Shown: positions 25,899-36,891 of the stretch, piece after piece
How positions within the stretch are numbered: the stretch's first letter is position 1
How the letters are laid out: every line of letters begins with the position of its first letter
Assembly: GCA_025054835.1 (NCBI GenBank)
Contig: JANWZQ010000075.1
Coordinates: forward strand, 1 to 44,865
Source: Chthonomonadaceae bacterium
Lineage (GTDB): Bacteria > Armatimonadota > Chthonomonadetes > Chthonomonadales > Chthonomonadaceae
DNA length: 44,865 bases
Direction of reading: 5' to 3'
Program-made: the position numbers and the translations under genes
Notes under the pieces: generated by a model
Told to the model about the DNA's origin: nothing
Database searches by the model: none
The model's input: only the letters and a program-made list of their open reading frames with translations

Positions 25899-26447
25899 TC
25901 ACGTGCGGAGCAGCGTGTCCACAAAATCGGGCAGGGCAGGGAACACCTGCTCCGGGAGGGGTGGAGGAAATGTTTCGGGACGGTAGTGGCGGGTATGCCC
26001 GGTCAACACCAGGACGGTGTGACACCCGGCAGCATGCCCGGCAGCGATGTCGCGCGGGCTGTCACCGACCAGATAGCAGGCTGCAAGATCCAGTTGGAGC
26101 GCCCGAGCGGCCTGCCAGAGCAACCCGGGCAGGGGCTTGCGACAGTCGCACCCTGCGTCCGGGTGATGCGGGCAGAGGAAGATGCCGTCCAGATGGCCTC
26201 CGGTACGCGCAATGGCGGCCTGCAATTGCGCGTGGATGGCCTCGAGTTCCGGCAGAGTGAGTATGCCCTTTCCGACCCCGGCCTGATTGGTCACCACGGC
26301 AACCGCCCACCCGGCCCGGTTCAATCGTACCACGGCCTCGGCAGCTCCGGGTAGCAACCGCAGGTCCTGTGGGCGGGTGACGTAGGCGCCTGTCTCTTCC
26401 GTCAGCACGCCATCACGATCCAGAAGGACTGCACGTCGTCCTGCCAT
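25899..26447 (-). CDS. gmhB: D-glycero-heptose-1,7-bisphosphate phosphatase-type HAD protein
   Basis: HAD-family phosphatase that removes the C7 phosphate of heptose bisphosphate during LPS-core or S-layer heptose synthesis. The 182-residue product has the nucleophile motif LLDRDGVLTEE, VVTNQAGVGKG, the zinc-binding CPHHPDAGCDCRKP block that separates GmhB from histidinol-phosphate phosphatases only in part, and LVGDSPRDIAAG. The start at ATG 26447 matches the family N-terminus and lies 7 bases after the upstream stop; the frame is open to 26504 but that overlaps the preceding gene. It pairs with the isomerase-like gene, supporting a heptose pathway. The kinase/adenylyltransferase is not in this window. 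Confidence 0.92.
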   Translation of the reverse strand: MAGRRAVLLDRDGVLTEETGAYVTRPQDLRLLPGAAEAVVRLNRAGWAVAVVTNQAGVGKGILTLPELEAIHAQLQAAIARTGGHLDGIFLCPHHPDAGCDCRKPLPGLLWQAARALQLDLAACYLVGDSPRDIAAGHAAGCHTVLVLTGHTRHYRPETFPPPLPEQVFPALPDFVDTLLRT

Positions 26448-26454
26448 GCGGGGG

Positions 26455-27057
26455 CTACGGCTCTCCCTGTCGGGCTTCCTGGCGGGCCCGTTCCAGAAAG
26501 GCACAGAACGCTGCGTGCAGGATCACCATATGTACGTCCTCGATGCGTTGCATGCTCTCCGAGGGCACCACGATGCACTGCTGCGCCACCTCTTTCAGGC
26601 GGCCTCCGGAGAAGCCAGCCAGTCCGAAAGTGCGGGCCCGGCGCTGATTGGCGGCGAGGATCCCGTTGATCACGTTCGATGAGTTGCCACTTCCGGAGAC
26701 GCCAATCACCAGATCTCCCGGTTCGGCCCAGCATTCCACCTGAGGGGCAAAGATGTTATCCCAGCGCGTGTCATTGGCCCATGCCATCATCAGGGGCGTG
26801 CTATCGGAGAGGCAGAGGGCACGGAGGGGGCGCCCGGTCTCCAGCTGGAGATTCTTCTGCAGGTCGTTCACGATATGACTGACGCTGCTGCTGGATCCAC
26901 CATTGCCCATGAGCAGGGCGCGTCCTCCGTTACGCCAGACGGTGAGCAGAGCGTCCACCAGCGATTCTACCTGTGCGGGGTCGATCTGATCCAGAAGTTG
27001 CTTCAGGTCGTCCAGATAGGTGCGCAGGTAGTGATGCGTCTGTTGCATGGGTAGCAT
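26455..27057 (-). CDS. gmhA: Phosphoheptose isomerase-like SIS protein
   Basis: SIS-domain protein of 200 residues, closest to sedoheptulose-7-phosphate isomerase, the first step of heptose synthesis. It shows LLMGNGGSSSSVSHIVNDL, WANDTRWDNIF, VIGVSGSGNSSNVINGI and RIEDVHMVILH. Compared with E. coli GmhA the histidines (His61 and His180 equivalents) are kept, but Glu65 is Asp and Gln172 is Glu, positions known as metal or catalytic ligands. The genetic pairing with gmhB favours the isomerase call; another phosphosugar-binding SIS role is the alternative. ATG at 27057 or 27048 can start it. Confidence 0.85.
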   Translation of the reverse strand: MLPMQQTHHYLRTYLDDLKQLLDQIDPAQVESLVDALLTVWRNGGRALLMGNGGSSSSVSHIVNDLQKNLQLETGRPLRALCLSDSTPLMMAWANDTRWDNIFAPQVECWAEPGDLVIGVSGSGNSSNVINGILAANQRRARTFGLAGFSGGRLKEVAQQCIVVPSESMQRIEDVHMVILHAAFCAFLERARQEARQGEP

Positions 27058-27075
27058 ACCCTGTGCGAATGGATT

Positions 27076-28032
27076 TCAGAAAGGCAGTGGTGTGCCGGCG
27101 CCACTCTGTTGCGCGTGGTAGTAGACCAGGGTGGCGACAGCAACGTCTTCCATGGCCAGTCCTGTGGATTTGAACAGCACAATCTGGTCGCTGCCGGTAC
27201 GCCCCGGGCAGGCGCCAGCGACCACATCCTTGAGCTCCGCCACCTGCTCCCAGCGGAAGAGGCGCTTCTCGTAGGGGGGCAGGAGATCGCCGGCTTCGAT
27301 TTTTGCCTGCTCCACGGAGTCGACCACAATCAGCGCGCTCCGGCGCACGGTCTCTTCGTCGATCTCGCGCTTGATGAGCAGGTTGCTTCCCACGGCGGCC
27401 ACGAAGGCGCCCGGCGCCAGCCACTCTCCCCGGAGCACCGGTGTGAGGGAGGTAGTGGCAGTGATCACAATGTCGCGCTCCTGTGCGGCCTGCTCCGGCG
27501 CGGTAGCCGGCACTACGGGAACACCAAGCCGGGCGGTCATCTGCTCGCAGAAGGTGTTGCGTCGGGCCTCGTTGCGACTGTAGGCGACAATCTCATGCAC
27601 TTCGCGCACGGCGCAGACCGCCTCCAGCTGAGACTGCGCCTGCCATCCGGTGCCAAAGATGCCCACGCGCAATCCGGTGCTCTTCAGCGCGAGGTAGCGC
27701 GCTGCAACGCCTGTGGCCGCACCGGTGCGCACCTGCCCGAGCGTATCGGCCTCCATCACGGCGAGCAGGTCCCCGTTATCGGCGTTGTAGAGCCAGACCA
27801 GAAACCGGGTGGCGGGACGGAACGAGGTGTAGGCTTTGATCGCGAAGGTACGCAGTTCCATGTCGGCAGCGATCATGGTGTGGTAGGTGCCCTCGGGCAG
27901 GTGCAGGCGGCGGCGCGGCTGGTTGATCACCTCGCCCTGAGCCTGACGCCAGAAAGCGGCGTCCAGTGCGTCGATGGCCTCCGGCAGGTTCAGAAGCCGG
28001 GAGACTTCCTGTTCTGTGAGAAAGATCGCCAC
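27076..28032 (-). CDS. Ornithine cyclodeaminase / mu-crystallin family protein
   Basis: NAD(P)-dependent enzyme of the family that includes ornithine cyclodeaminase, alanine dehydrogenase and ketimine reductase; 318 residues. Family blocks include FLTEQEVSRLLNLPEAIDALDAAF, the substrate-contacting Lys in IKAYTSF, ADTLGQVRTGAATGVAARYLA, and the Rossmann motif VGIFGTGWQAQSQLEAV. The substrate cannot be assigned. It is the first gene before gmhA-gmhB on the minus strand, separated by 18 bases, so it is likely cotranscribed; a link to heptose metabolism is not obvious. Confidence 0.9.
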   Translation of the reverse strand: MAIFLTEQEVSRLLNLPEAIDALDAAFWRQAQGEVINQPRRRLHLPEGTYHTMIAADMELRTFAIKAYTSFRPATRFLVWLYNADNGDLLAVMEADTLGQVRTGAATGVAARYLALKSTGLRVGIFGTGWQAQSQLEAVCAVREVHEIVAYSRNEARRNTFCEQMTARLGVPVVPATAPEQAAQERDIVITATTSLTPVLRGEWLAPGAFVAAVGSNLLIKREIDEETVRRSALIVVDSVEQAKIEAGDLLPPYEKRLFRWEQVAELKDVVAGACPGRTGSDQIVLFKSTGLAMEDVAVATLVYYHAQQSGAGTPLPF

Positions 28033-28213
28033 GGTTTCCCTCCCGTATGTTCCCGCACATCGGGCACGCGGACCGGGGGGCAGGTATTTCCGTTATCTCG
28101 CGCGAACACCCGGAACGAGAGGTTGCCTTCTGTGCTGACAGGCTGGCTCTCGGAGAACAGTATACCTTCTGGAAACTTTCCCTGCTGGAATTTTCTGCAG
28201 AAGAGAGGGTCGC

Positions 28214-29464
28214 ATGGAATTCCTGCGCGTTTTGTTCTGCCTGATGCTGACCGCTGGCAGCATACAGGTGGCCTTTTCCGCTTCAAAGATCGACGTACGG
28301 GACTGTGGCGCCCGGGGAGACGGGAAGGCAGACGACACAGAGGCGTTTGAAACTGCGGTTCGGCAGGGCCGGGCACGCCGTGTCCCGGTGTTCGTGCCCC
28401 GGGGCACCTACCGGTTGCGCAGGCCAATCGTGCTGGAGGATCAGGCGTTGACCGGCCCGGATGCGGGCGCCTGGTGTGCGGATGCGGATGCGCTGCCGGT
28501 ACTGCTGCCGCAGCATCGCGATGCGCCCGGGTTCATTCTCCGTGCCGGGGCGAGCCTGCAGGGGATCTGCATTCGCTATGCGTGGAAGCAGGAGCCGGAG
28601 AGTGGCCCTCCTGCGGTGCGCATCCAGGGCATCGGCGTGTATCTCTCCCGGTTGAAGCTGATGTACCCGTGGGATGGGATCCTCGCGGATGGCGTCAGCA
28701 ATGTTGGGCGGCTCAACATGGAACACATTTTCATCGTCTCGCCGCGAAACATCGGAGTGCGCGTGACAGGAACGTGGGATGCCCCGACCCTGCGCAATAT
28801 TGAGGTGTGGAACGCCGGACCCGTTCCACGCCCGTTGTCCCGGGGGATCGGGTTCGATCTGGGCAAGAACGATCTGATCCGCCTGTCGGACTGTTTTGTG
28901 TTTGCAATGCAGACCGGGTTTCTGCTGCGCGATACGATCCCCGGGTGCCGGGTTACAGGGGGCACGTGGGGTGTTCTGAACGGGTGTGCAACGGACTTCT
29001 GCAGCGTGGGGATCGCCGTGCAGGGGGAGCATACGGTGAGCATTTCCGGTGGAACGTTCTGGAACCACCATCAGGGCCTGATTGTAGATGGGTCACGCGC
29101 CCGGGTGCGCCTTTCGGGCGTGGAGCTCAAGTCGAACGGTGCCCCGGCAGTTGAGGTGCGTCAGGCGGATCAGGTGGTTCTGAGCGGTTGCAGTCTGCTG
29201 CGCACGATGGAGGCGCATGCGGGGCCGGCAGTCCATCTGCGGGGCGGGCGCACCACGCTGCAGGGGTGTCATCTGCAATCGATCGGCGACGGGATCGTGA
29301 TGGGCGCGGAGGTGCTCTCGGCTCTGGTGCAGGGGAATACCCTGCAGGTGGGAGGGCGGACCGTGGTGAGGCCGGACCGCACAGAGGGAATACGCGTTGC
29401 GGAGAACCTGGAGGTGGCGTTTGCGCCTCCTGCTGGCGCAGGGCAGGAAGCGCAGAAGCCCTGA
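28214..29464 (+). CDS. Secreted right-handed beta-helix (pectate-lyase-like) protein
   Basis: The 416-residue product has a signal peptide (LRVLFCLMLTAGSIQVAFSA) followed by IDVRDCGARGDGKADDTEAFETAV, the typical start of the pectate-lyase superfamily protein domain found in polygalacturonases, rhamnogalacturonases and phage tailspikes. Parallel beta-helix turns follow (GVYLSRLKLMYPWDGILADG, GIAVQGEHTVSISGGTFWNH). I see no clear catalytic set, so the enzyme type is open. With rhamnulokinase and an arabinofuranosidase nearby, a role on pectin-type polymers is plausible. AGAGAGGG precedes the ATG. Confidence 0.85.
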   Translation: MEFLRVLFCLMLTAGSIQVAFSASKIDVRDCGARGDGKADDTEAFETAVRQGRARRVPVFVPRGTYRLRRPIVLEDQALTGPDAGAWCADADALPVLLPQHRDAPGFILRAGASLQGICIRYAWKQEPESGPPAVRIQGIGVYLSRLKLMYPWDGILADGVSNVGRLNMEHIFIVSPRNIGVRVTGTWDAPTLRNIEVWNAGPVPRPLSRGIGFDLGKNDLIRLSDCFVFAMQTGFLLRDTIPGCRVTGGTWGVLNGCATDFCSVGIAVQGEHTVSISGGTFWNHHQGLIVDGSRARVRLSGVELKSNGAPAVEVRQADQVVLSGCSLLRTMEAHAGPAVHLRGGRTTLQGCHLQSIGDGIVMGAEVLSALVQGNTLQVGGRTVVRPDRTEGIRVAENLEVAFAPPAGAGQEAQKP

Positions 29465-29552
29465 CCGGGTGACGGGGAGCGCGCATTTGAGGACTGCGCT
29501 CACACGCTACCTGATGGGCACGGGCCGGTGAGGGGTGTCAGGCACGCCGGAG

Positions 29553-30761
29553 ATGGAAGATCGTTATGATGTGTTGCTGATCGGTGGGGGGATTGTCGGG
29601 CTGGCGACAGCGTACCGGTTGCTGGAGCGCGTGCCGGGCCTCGCGCTGGCGGTGCTGGAGAAGGAACCGGAGATTGGCCAGCATCAAACCGGGCACAACA
29701 GCGGGGTGTTGCATGCCGGCCTGTACTACGCGCCGGGATCACGCAAGGCGCGGCTCTGCCGGGAAGGGAAGGCGGCCCTGGAGGCTTTCGCGGCAGACCA
29801 CGGGATTCCTTTTGAGCATTGTGGCAAGCTGGTGGTGGCCCTCTCGGAGGAGGAATTGCCCCGCCTGCAGGCTCTGAAGGAACGGGGAATGGCCAATGGC
29901 GTGGAGGGGCTGGAAGAAGTTGGCCCCGAGCGGATGCGCGCGATCGAACCGTATGTGACCGGAGTACGTGCGCTCTGGTCGCCGAAGACCGGGATCATCG
30001 ACTACCGGCGTGTGGCCTGCGCGCTGGCGCAGGAGATCGCGGGGCGCGGTGGACGGATCCTCACTGGTCAGCGCGTCACCGGGATCACGCCCCGGGCCGA
30101 TGGAGTGGTTGTGCGTGCAGGCCCTCGTGAGTTCTTCTGCCGGAACGTGATCTCCTGCGCAGGGTTGCATTCTGATCGGATCGCCGCGATGACGGACGCG
30201 GCCGGCGCGATACAGATCGTTCCGTTCCGCGGCAGTTATTACACGTTGCGCCCGCAGGCCCGTCATCTGGTGCGCGGTCTGATCTATCCGGTTCCGGACC
30301 CGCGTTTCCCGTTTCTGGGCGTGCACTTCACGCGCACGATCAACGGGGAGGTGCTGGTCGGGCCGAACGCGGTGCTGGCGTTCGCCCGGGAGGGCTACCG
30401 TCGCACGGACTGTGTGCTGGCGGATCTGTGGCAGACTGTCACGTTTGCGGGCTTCCGGCGTCTGGCGCGCCGACACTGGCGGACGGGTTTGATGGAATTA
30501 TGGCGGGACTGGTCGAAACCGGCTTTTGCGGCAGAACTGGCGCGTTTCATCCCGCAGATCCGTCCGGAAGACCTGCTACCGGGGCCGTCCGGGGTACGGG
30601 CACAGGCGGTCGACATGGAGGGCAATCTGGTAGACGATTTTGCGTTCGGTGAGAGCCCGCACGTGTTGCATGTGCGTAACGCTCCCTCGCCGGCAGCTAC
30701 CGCCTCACTGGCCATTGGTCGGGAACTGGCGGAGATGGCCATAGCGCGCTTCTCGCTGTAG
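29553..30761 (+). CDS. lhgO: L-2-hydroxyglutarate oxidase-like FAD protein
   Basis: FAD-dependent oxidoreductase of the DAO fold, 402 residues, most similar to L-2-hydroxyglutarate oxidase/dehydrogenase, which converts L-2-hydroxyglutarate to 2-oxoglutarate. The dinucleotide motif VLLIGGGIVGLATAYRLLE is at the start, followed by QHQTGHNSGVLHAGLYYAPGS, strongly typical of LhgO, then NVISCAGLHSDRIA and FPFLGVHFTRTINGEVLVGPNAVLAF. ATG 29553 gives the best N-terminus; GTG 29535 is possible and neither has a good ribosome site. It precedes rhamnulokinase by about 95 bases. Confidence 0.92.
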   Translation: MEDRYDVLLIGGGIVGLATAYRLLERVPGLALAVLEKEPEIGQHQTGHNSGVLHAGLYYAPGSRKARLCREGKAALEAFAADHGIPFEHCGKLVVALSEEELPRLQALKERGMANGVEGLEEVGPERMRAIEPYVTGVRALWSPKTGIIDYRRVACALAQEIAGRGGRILTGQRVTGITPRADGVVVRAGPREFFCRNVISCAGLHSDRIAAMTDAAGAIQIVPFRGSYYTLRPQARHLVRGLIYPVPDPRFPFLGVHFTRTINGEVLVGPNAVLAFAREGYRRTDCVLADLWQTVTFAGFRRLARRHWRTGLMELWRDWSKPAFAAELARFIPQIRPEDLLPGPSGVRAQAVDMEGNLVDDFAFGESPHVLHVRNAPSPAATASLAIGRELAEMAIARFSL

Positions 30762-30855
30762 CGGCTCTTCTGACCGGCGCACATGCAGGAAATCCACGTT
30801 TGTCAGGACAACAAGCGACTGGAACTCCACTCTCGACGGAGGACGGGTACACGCG

Positions 30856-32357
<1,502 letters not shown>

Positions 32358-32358
<1 letters not shown>

Positions 32359-34232
32359 TGGCCCGAGCAACGCTCTTGAGAACATCGAACCGTCACGCGC
32401 CAGAAGGCCCCGCAGTTCCGGGGAAAGCGCCCGGCAGAAGTGCTGTCCGGGTATTGCCCCGTCTGTGGCCCTTCTTTCGCCCCTACCGCTGGCAGATCGC
32501 CGCAGGGATCGCATTGCTGCTGCTGGCCACCCCCATGGGTGCCTTTCACCCACTGGTGTGGAAACAGATTGTGGACGATGTGATCGCACACCGCCACCCG
32601 GAGCGGCTCGGGTTCTGGTTGTGCGTGATGCTGGCGGTGCAGGGCACCGCTACCCTGCTGGAGGCATGGAAGAGCATTTTGCTGGAACGTGTGGGTCAGC
32701 AATTTGTGCGCGACCTGCGCAACGCGCTCTACGGCCGCCTGCAGCAGCAGTCCCTGGCCTATCATCATGACCATCGTGCCGGTGATCTGATCTCCCGCGT
32801 GATGGGCGACGTGGATGCGTTGCAGGAGGTGACGCTGCAGAGCATTGAGGGCGTGATCGGCAACGCGTTCAGTTTTCTGGTAGTCGCGGGGATCCTGATC
32901 GGTTTGAACTGGAAGCTGGGGCTTGTGACGCTGCTGCCGATTGCCGCAGTGTTCGTACTAACGCGCCTGTTCAACATGCGGGTGAAAGCGCTCTATCGGG
33001 AGACCCGGGACCGACTGGGGGACGTGCACGCCCGTCTTCAGGAGAACCTGAACGGCCTGACGCTGATCAAAGCGTTTGCCCGCGAGTCGTACGAGATGAT
33101 GCGCTTCCAGCAGGCAACCGGACGCCATCTGGAGGCGAATTTCCGCGCGATCCGGGCACGCAATACCTTTTTCCCTGCAGTGCGCTTCATCGGCTTTTTG
33201 AGCAATGTGCTCTCGGTAGGATACGGCGCGTGGCTGGTACTGCAGGGGCAGTTCACCGTGGGTGGCCTGGTGGCCTATCGAGGATACTGGTGGCAACTGT
33301 TCGCGCCCATCAACAGTCTGGCGACCATCAATGAGCTATTGCAACGGGCCCATGCGGCGGGTAGCAGGGTCTTTGAGATCCTGGATGCCCCGGAGAGCGT
33401 GCAGGACGCCCCGGACGCGCAGGAACTGCACATCGGCCCGGGCACCAGCCGGGTGGAGTTCGACAACGTCTCCTTCGCGTACGGGGACCGACAGGTCCTG
33501 CATCAGGTCTCTTTCGTAGCAGAGCCCGGGGAGCTGGTCGCACTGGTGGGGCCGAGCGGGGCGGGAAAGACCACGGTGCTCAGTCTGATCCCGCGTTTCT
33601 GGGATGTGACCGACGGGGCCGTGCGTGTGGCCGGGCAGGATGTGCGGCGCGTGACCCAGCAGAGCCTGCGCCGGCACATGGCAATGGTGCTGCAGGAGAC
33701 CTTCCTGTTCAATGGCTCGGTGCGAGAGAACATCCGCTACGGACGGCCCGATGCCACGCAGGACGAGATTGAGGAAGCGGCCCGCGCGGCCAACGCGCAC
33801 GAGTTCATTCTGGCTCTGCCCGACGGGTATGACACGGAGATCGGCGAGCGGGGTGTGAAGCTCTCCGGGGGCCAGAGGCAACGACTCTCGATTGCACGTG
33901 CTTTTCTGGCCAACCCGGAGATCCTGATCCTGGACGAGCCGACCTCCTCGGTAGAACCGGAGAGCGAGGCGATCATCACGCAGGCGCTGGAGCGACTGAT
34001 GCGCGGGCGTACCACCTTTGTGACCTCACACCGCTTCTCCCTGGTGCGCAACGCGGACAGGATCCTGGTCTTCGAGGCCGGTCAGCTCGTCGAGCAGGGG
34101 GATCACGATGCGTTGATGGCCTGCAATGGGCTGTACGCGCAGATGTACCACCTGCAGATGGGAGCGGACAACATGGCCTCGGAGGTCAGGGCGTTGCAGA
34201 CGTCGGCGTCGCCTCCAGCACATACAGGGTAA
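32358..34232 (+). CDS. ABC exporter (fused membrane and ATPase domains)
   Basis: MsbA/multidrug-type half transporter, about 624 residues. The membrane domain has six helices between residues 30 and 310. The ATPase domain shows VGPSGAGKTTVLSLIPRF (Walker A, about residue 398), a Q-loop MVLQETFLF, the signature LSGGQRQRLSIARAFL (about 501), Walker B ILILDEP and the switch histidine in VTSHRFS. The D-loop reads SSVE instead of the usual SALD. Substrate unknown; lipid or drug export is typical. The GTG at 32358 overlaps the rhaB stop (TAGTG); no ribosome site is visible, so coupled translation is likely. The 3' end overlaps the convergent arabinofuranosidase gene by 47 bases. Confidence 0.92.
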
Positions 34233-36549
34233 CGCTGTAGGGTGCGCACTGCACGCGCTGGCCGAAATCTGTGACCGCGCTCTCTGCCACGGTGACCTCG
34301 GGCGCCATACCGGGGCGATTGGCCGCCTGTGGCCCGGGACCGGTCAGCAAGTAGCGTCGCCCTTTGCCACTCAGGCGTGCGCCCTGCACAGTCAGGTCCA
34401 GCGACACCGATTCCTCCGTAGGGTTGACGATGCCGAGGGTGATGGTACGACGATCCTCGCTCCACGCGGCGGCCACGTCCAGCGGCTCTGGCGTCCCTGC
34501 AACCGTCACCGGTCGGGTACCGTACTCTCTGCGGTAGAGTTGCAGCACAAGGCCCGTCGTATCGAAGCAGGCATCGGTCCTGGAGGTCTTGATACATCCA
34601 ATCACGTTGACGGTCTGCGCGTAATTGGCCATGTAGATGATGTCGGTGTTCCGGAAATACTCGTGCAGGCCGGCCGCGATGCCGAGGGCGTCTTTCAGGA
34701 AGTACTGTGTGCCGAGCTCCCCGTAGATTTCCGGGCCATACCAGTAGTTCCACTCATCCATGGCGATGCGGATGTCTTTGCCCTGCAGGCCGGGCAGGCG
34801 GCGGCGGTACTCCCGATGCGCCTCGGCCTTGGCCCGAATGGCGCGCGGCACCTGCGCCACATGCGCCAGAACGCCCGGTAGCTCCTGCGTATAGAAGTGC
34901 TCGCTGATCAGGTCCATGAAATCCGCGCATTGCCGGAGCATTCCCTCGGACCATGGCCCTCCGGCGTCCCCTACGGCGATGAGTTTGATCTTCGGGTCCA
35001 CACGGCGCATCTTCCGGGCGAACTCATTGTGCTTGAGCGTGTAGTGTTCCAGGCTCATGTGCCCGAGCTGCCACGCGCCGTACATCTCATTGCCCACGCC
35101 CCACCAGATCACCTGGAACGGTGCGCGGTGCCCGTTTTTCGTGCGCCACCGCCCCATGGGCGTGTCGGGGGCGCCATTGGCGTACTCCACCAGTTGCGCG
35201 GCCGAGTATGCGTCGCCGAAGCCGGTGTTGACTACCACCAGGGGCTCGGCGTTGATCTCCCGGCAGAAATCGATGAACTCATGCAATCCGAAGTCGTTGT
35301 GTTCGATGCCACGCCATGCGGGATTGCGCAGGGGGGGCCGTCGATCCGGGTCGCCGATGCCGTTGCGCCAGTCATAACCGCTGACGAAGTTCCCCCCGGG
35401 CCAGCGATAGAGGGGCGCATTCAGCTCCTTGAGTAGCTGGAGCGTGTCCGGACGCATGCCGCGAACGTTGTCGGCCGGCATCAAAGAGACAGCGCCCACG
35501 CGCACCTGTCCGCGGCCCTCGGCGAGGATCTCCAATCGCCCCTGGTCTGTGCGTGCGCGCGCGGTGAAGCGCAACGCGGTTTTCTTGAAGGCAGGGCCGA
35601 GATTTTTGACCGTGACTGTCTGCCGATCCCGAGGCCCGCTCCCCCAGATCAGGTGGATGCGCACCGGTGCGGCAGCGGGGTCTCCTGCCAGCCAGATCCG
35701 CCCGACGTAGGTCTTGCCCGGGAGTAATGCCAGATCTCCCTGTGCGATCCCTCCCGGCCTCCCGCCGGGGACAGAGATCACCGGGGTGTGTTCCCCGACA
35801 AACGGCTCTCGTGTGTCCATGACGACCTGTGCGTCGCCGACCGGCTTCCACGGGGAGTCGCCTTTACCTACCGGGTCGAAGAACTTGCGGTCCTCGAGCA
35901 TCTCTGCCCAGATGCCTCCGTAGATGCATCGCCCCAGATGTTCAATGAACTGGCTGTACAGATATCGGGAGATGGGCTCTCCGATCCTGTCGGCCTGAAT
36001 GGTCACGGAAGGTTTCATCTCTCTGCTCGCAATGAGTTCTAGCTGCACGTCGTCGAACCACGCACGGCCCCTGGCGCGCCCGAATCCGCCGAAGAGGCAG
36101 TTGATCCAGAGCGCATCGTCCGCGCCGGTATCAAAGGTGATCTCCACACGCGTCCAGTCCTGCGTCCCGGTGATCGCCCGGGTGCGCTCAGGCCGGGCGT
36201 GCAGGTTGATCAGTGCTCCCAGTCCGCCGATCGGCATGACCTCTTCGGTCTTGATCCATGCTGACAGGCGGTAGGTAGCGAAAGGCCTGACCGGCACCCA
36301 CAGGTACCAGCTGGCGTCGCCCCCGGTCTGCGAGGTGATCTGCACGCTCCGCCCGCCATCGTGCGCTATGTTACTGAGCGTGAACGTCGCCTGACCGGCC
36401 CAGACCCGGGTGCGCCAGCCCACCGGCTGATCGCCCTGCACCTGTTCGAAGGAGCCGTTGGGCACGATAGCGCCGGTTGTCCGGAGCGCGCCTCCTGCCA
36501 GGATCATGAGCCATGCCAGAGTGATACCACGAGCCATACTGCCTCTCAT
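34186..36549 (-). CDS. Secreted alpha-L-arabinofuranosidase (GH51) with a CBM4_9-like module
   Basis: Releases terminal arabinofuranose from arabinan, arabinoxylan or pectin side chains. The 787-residue product has a signal peptide (ITLAWLMILAGGALRTTG), a beta-sandwich carbohydrate-binding module (about residues 25-165, starting IVPNGSFEQVQGDQPVGWR), then the GH51 domain starting ISRYLYSQFIEHLGRCIYGGIWAEML. A further beta-sandwich insert (about 215-300) precedes the barrel. The acid/base is Glu488 in WGVGNEMYG and the nucleophile Glu599 in IAMDEWNYWYG. The C-terminal beta domain is complete. ATG 36549 follows AGGA by eight bases; ATG 36537 is also possible. Confidence 0.94.
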   Translation of the reverse strand: MRGSMARGITLAWLMILAGGALRTTGAIVPNGSFEQVQGDQPVGWRTRVWAGQATFTLSNIAHDGGRSVQITSQTGGDASWYLWVPVRPFATYRLSAWIKTEEVMPIGGLGALINLHARPERTRAITGTQDWTRVEITFDTGADDALWINCLFGGFGRARGRAWFDDVQLELIASREMKPSVTIQADRIGEPISRYLYSQFIEHLGRCIYGGIWAEMLEDRKFFDPVGKGDSPWKPVGDAQVVMDTREPFVGEHTPVISVPGGRPGGIAQGDLALLPGKTYVGRIWLAGDPAAAPVRIHLIWGSGPRDRQTVTVKNLGPAFKKTALRFTARARTDQGRLEILAEGRGQVRVGAVSLMPADNVRGMRPDTLQLLKELNAPLYRWPGGNFVSGYDWRNGIGDPDRRPPLRNPAWRGIEHNDFGLHEFIDFCREINAEPLVVVNTGFGDAYSAAQLVEYANGAPDTPMGRWRTKNGHRAPFQVIWWGVGNEMYGAWQLGHMSLEHYTLKHNEFARKMRRVDPKIKLIAVGDAGGPWSEGMLRQCADFMDLISEHFYTQELPGVLAHVAQVPRAIRAKAEAHREYRRRLPGLQGKDIRIAMDEWNYWYGPEIYGELGTQYFLKDALGIAAGLHEYFRNTDIIYMANYAQTVNVIGCIKTSRTDACFDTTGLVLQLYRREYGTRPVTVAGTPEPLDVAAAWSEDRRTITLGIVNPTEESVSLDLTVQGARLSGKGRRYLLTGPGPQAANRPGMAPEVTVAESAVTDFGQRVQCAPYSVTLYVLEATPTSATP

Positions 36550-36891
36550 ATGTGTTTCCTGCCTTTTTGCTATTTCGATTGAGATGCGGTGTGGATCGGA
36601 TGCGTGCCCGCCATGAGGGCTGCTAACCGATAGCAGATCCCGTCTTTCAGAAGAGCAGGGAGTACTTCTGTTTGGCGTCTGTCTTTTCCTGCCTCGCGTG
36701 CACAGAGGAGTGCCCTGCACGCCACGTCCCCGGGTGGGGAACAATGTCCGGGCCCGCATCGTCGAATGGAAGTGCCGTTCCCCGGCGAGACGCCATTTTG
36801 CGATACCCTGAAAGCCTTTCGGTTCCTGAACCGCTTGTTTCCCCTGCCGACGGCCGGGACGAGAAGGCTTCCTTGCTGTGAAGGAGGCGCA
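36550..36891. other. Divergent intergenic region
   Basis: 342 bases between the arabinofuranosidase and the small lipoyl-like gene. It should hold promoters for both, but no convincing pair of -35 and -10 boxes is seen. An inverted repeat CGGTTC-CT-GAACCG at 36820-36833 is a possible operator, 60 bases before the small gene. Confidence 0.45.
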
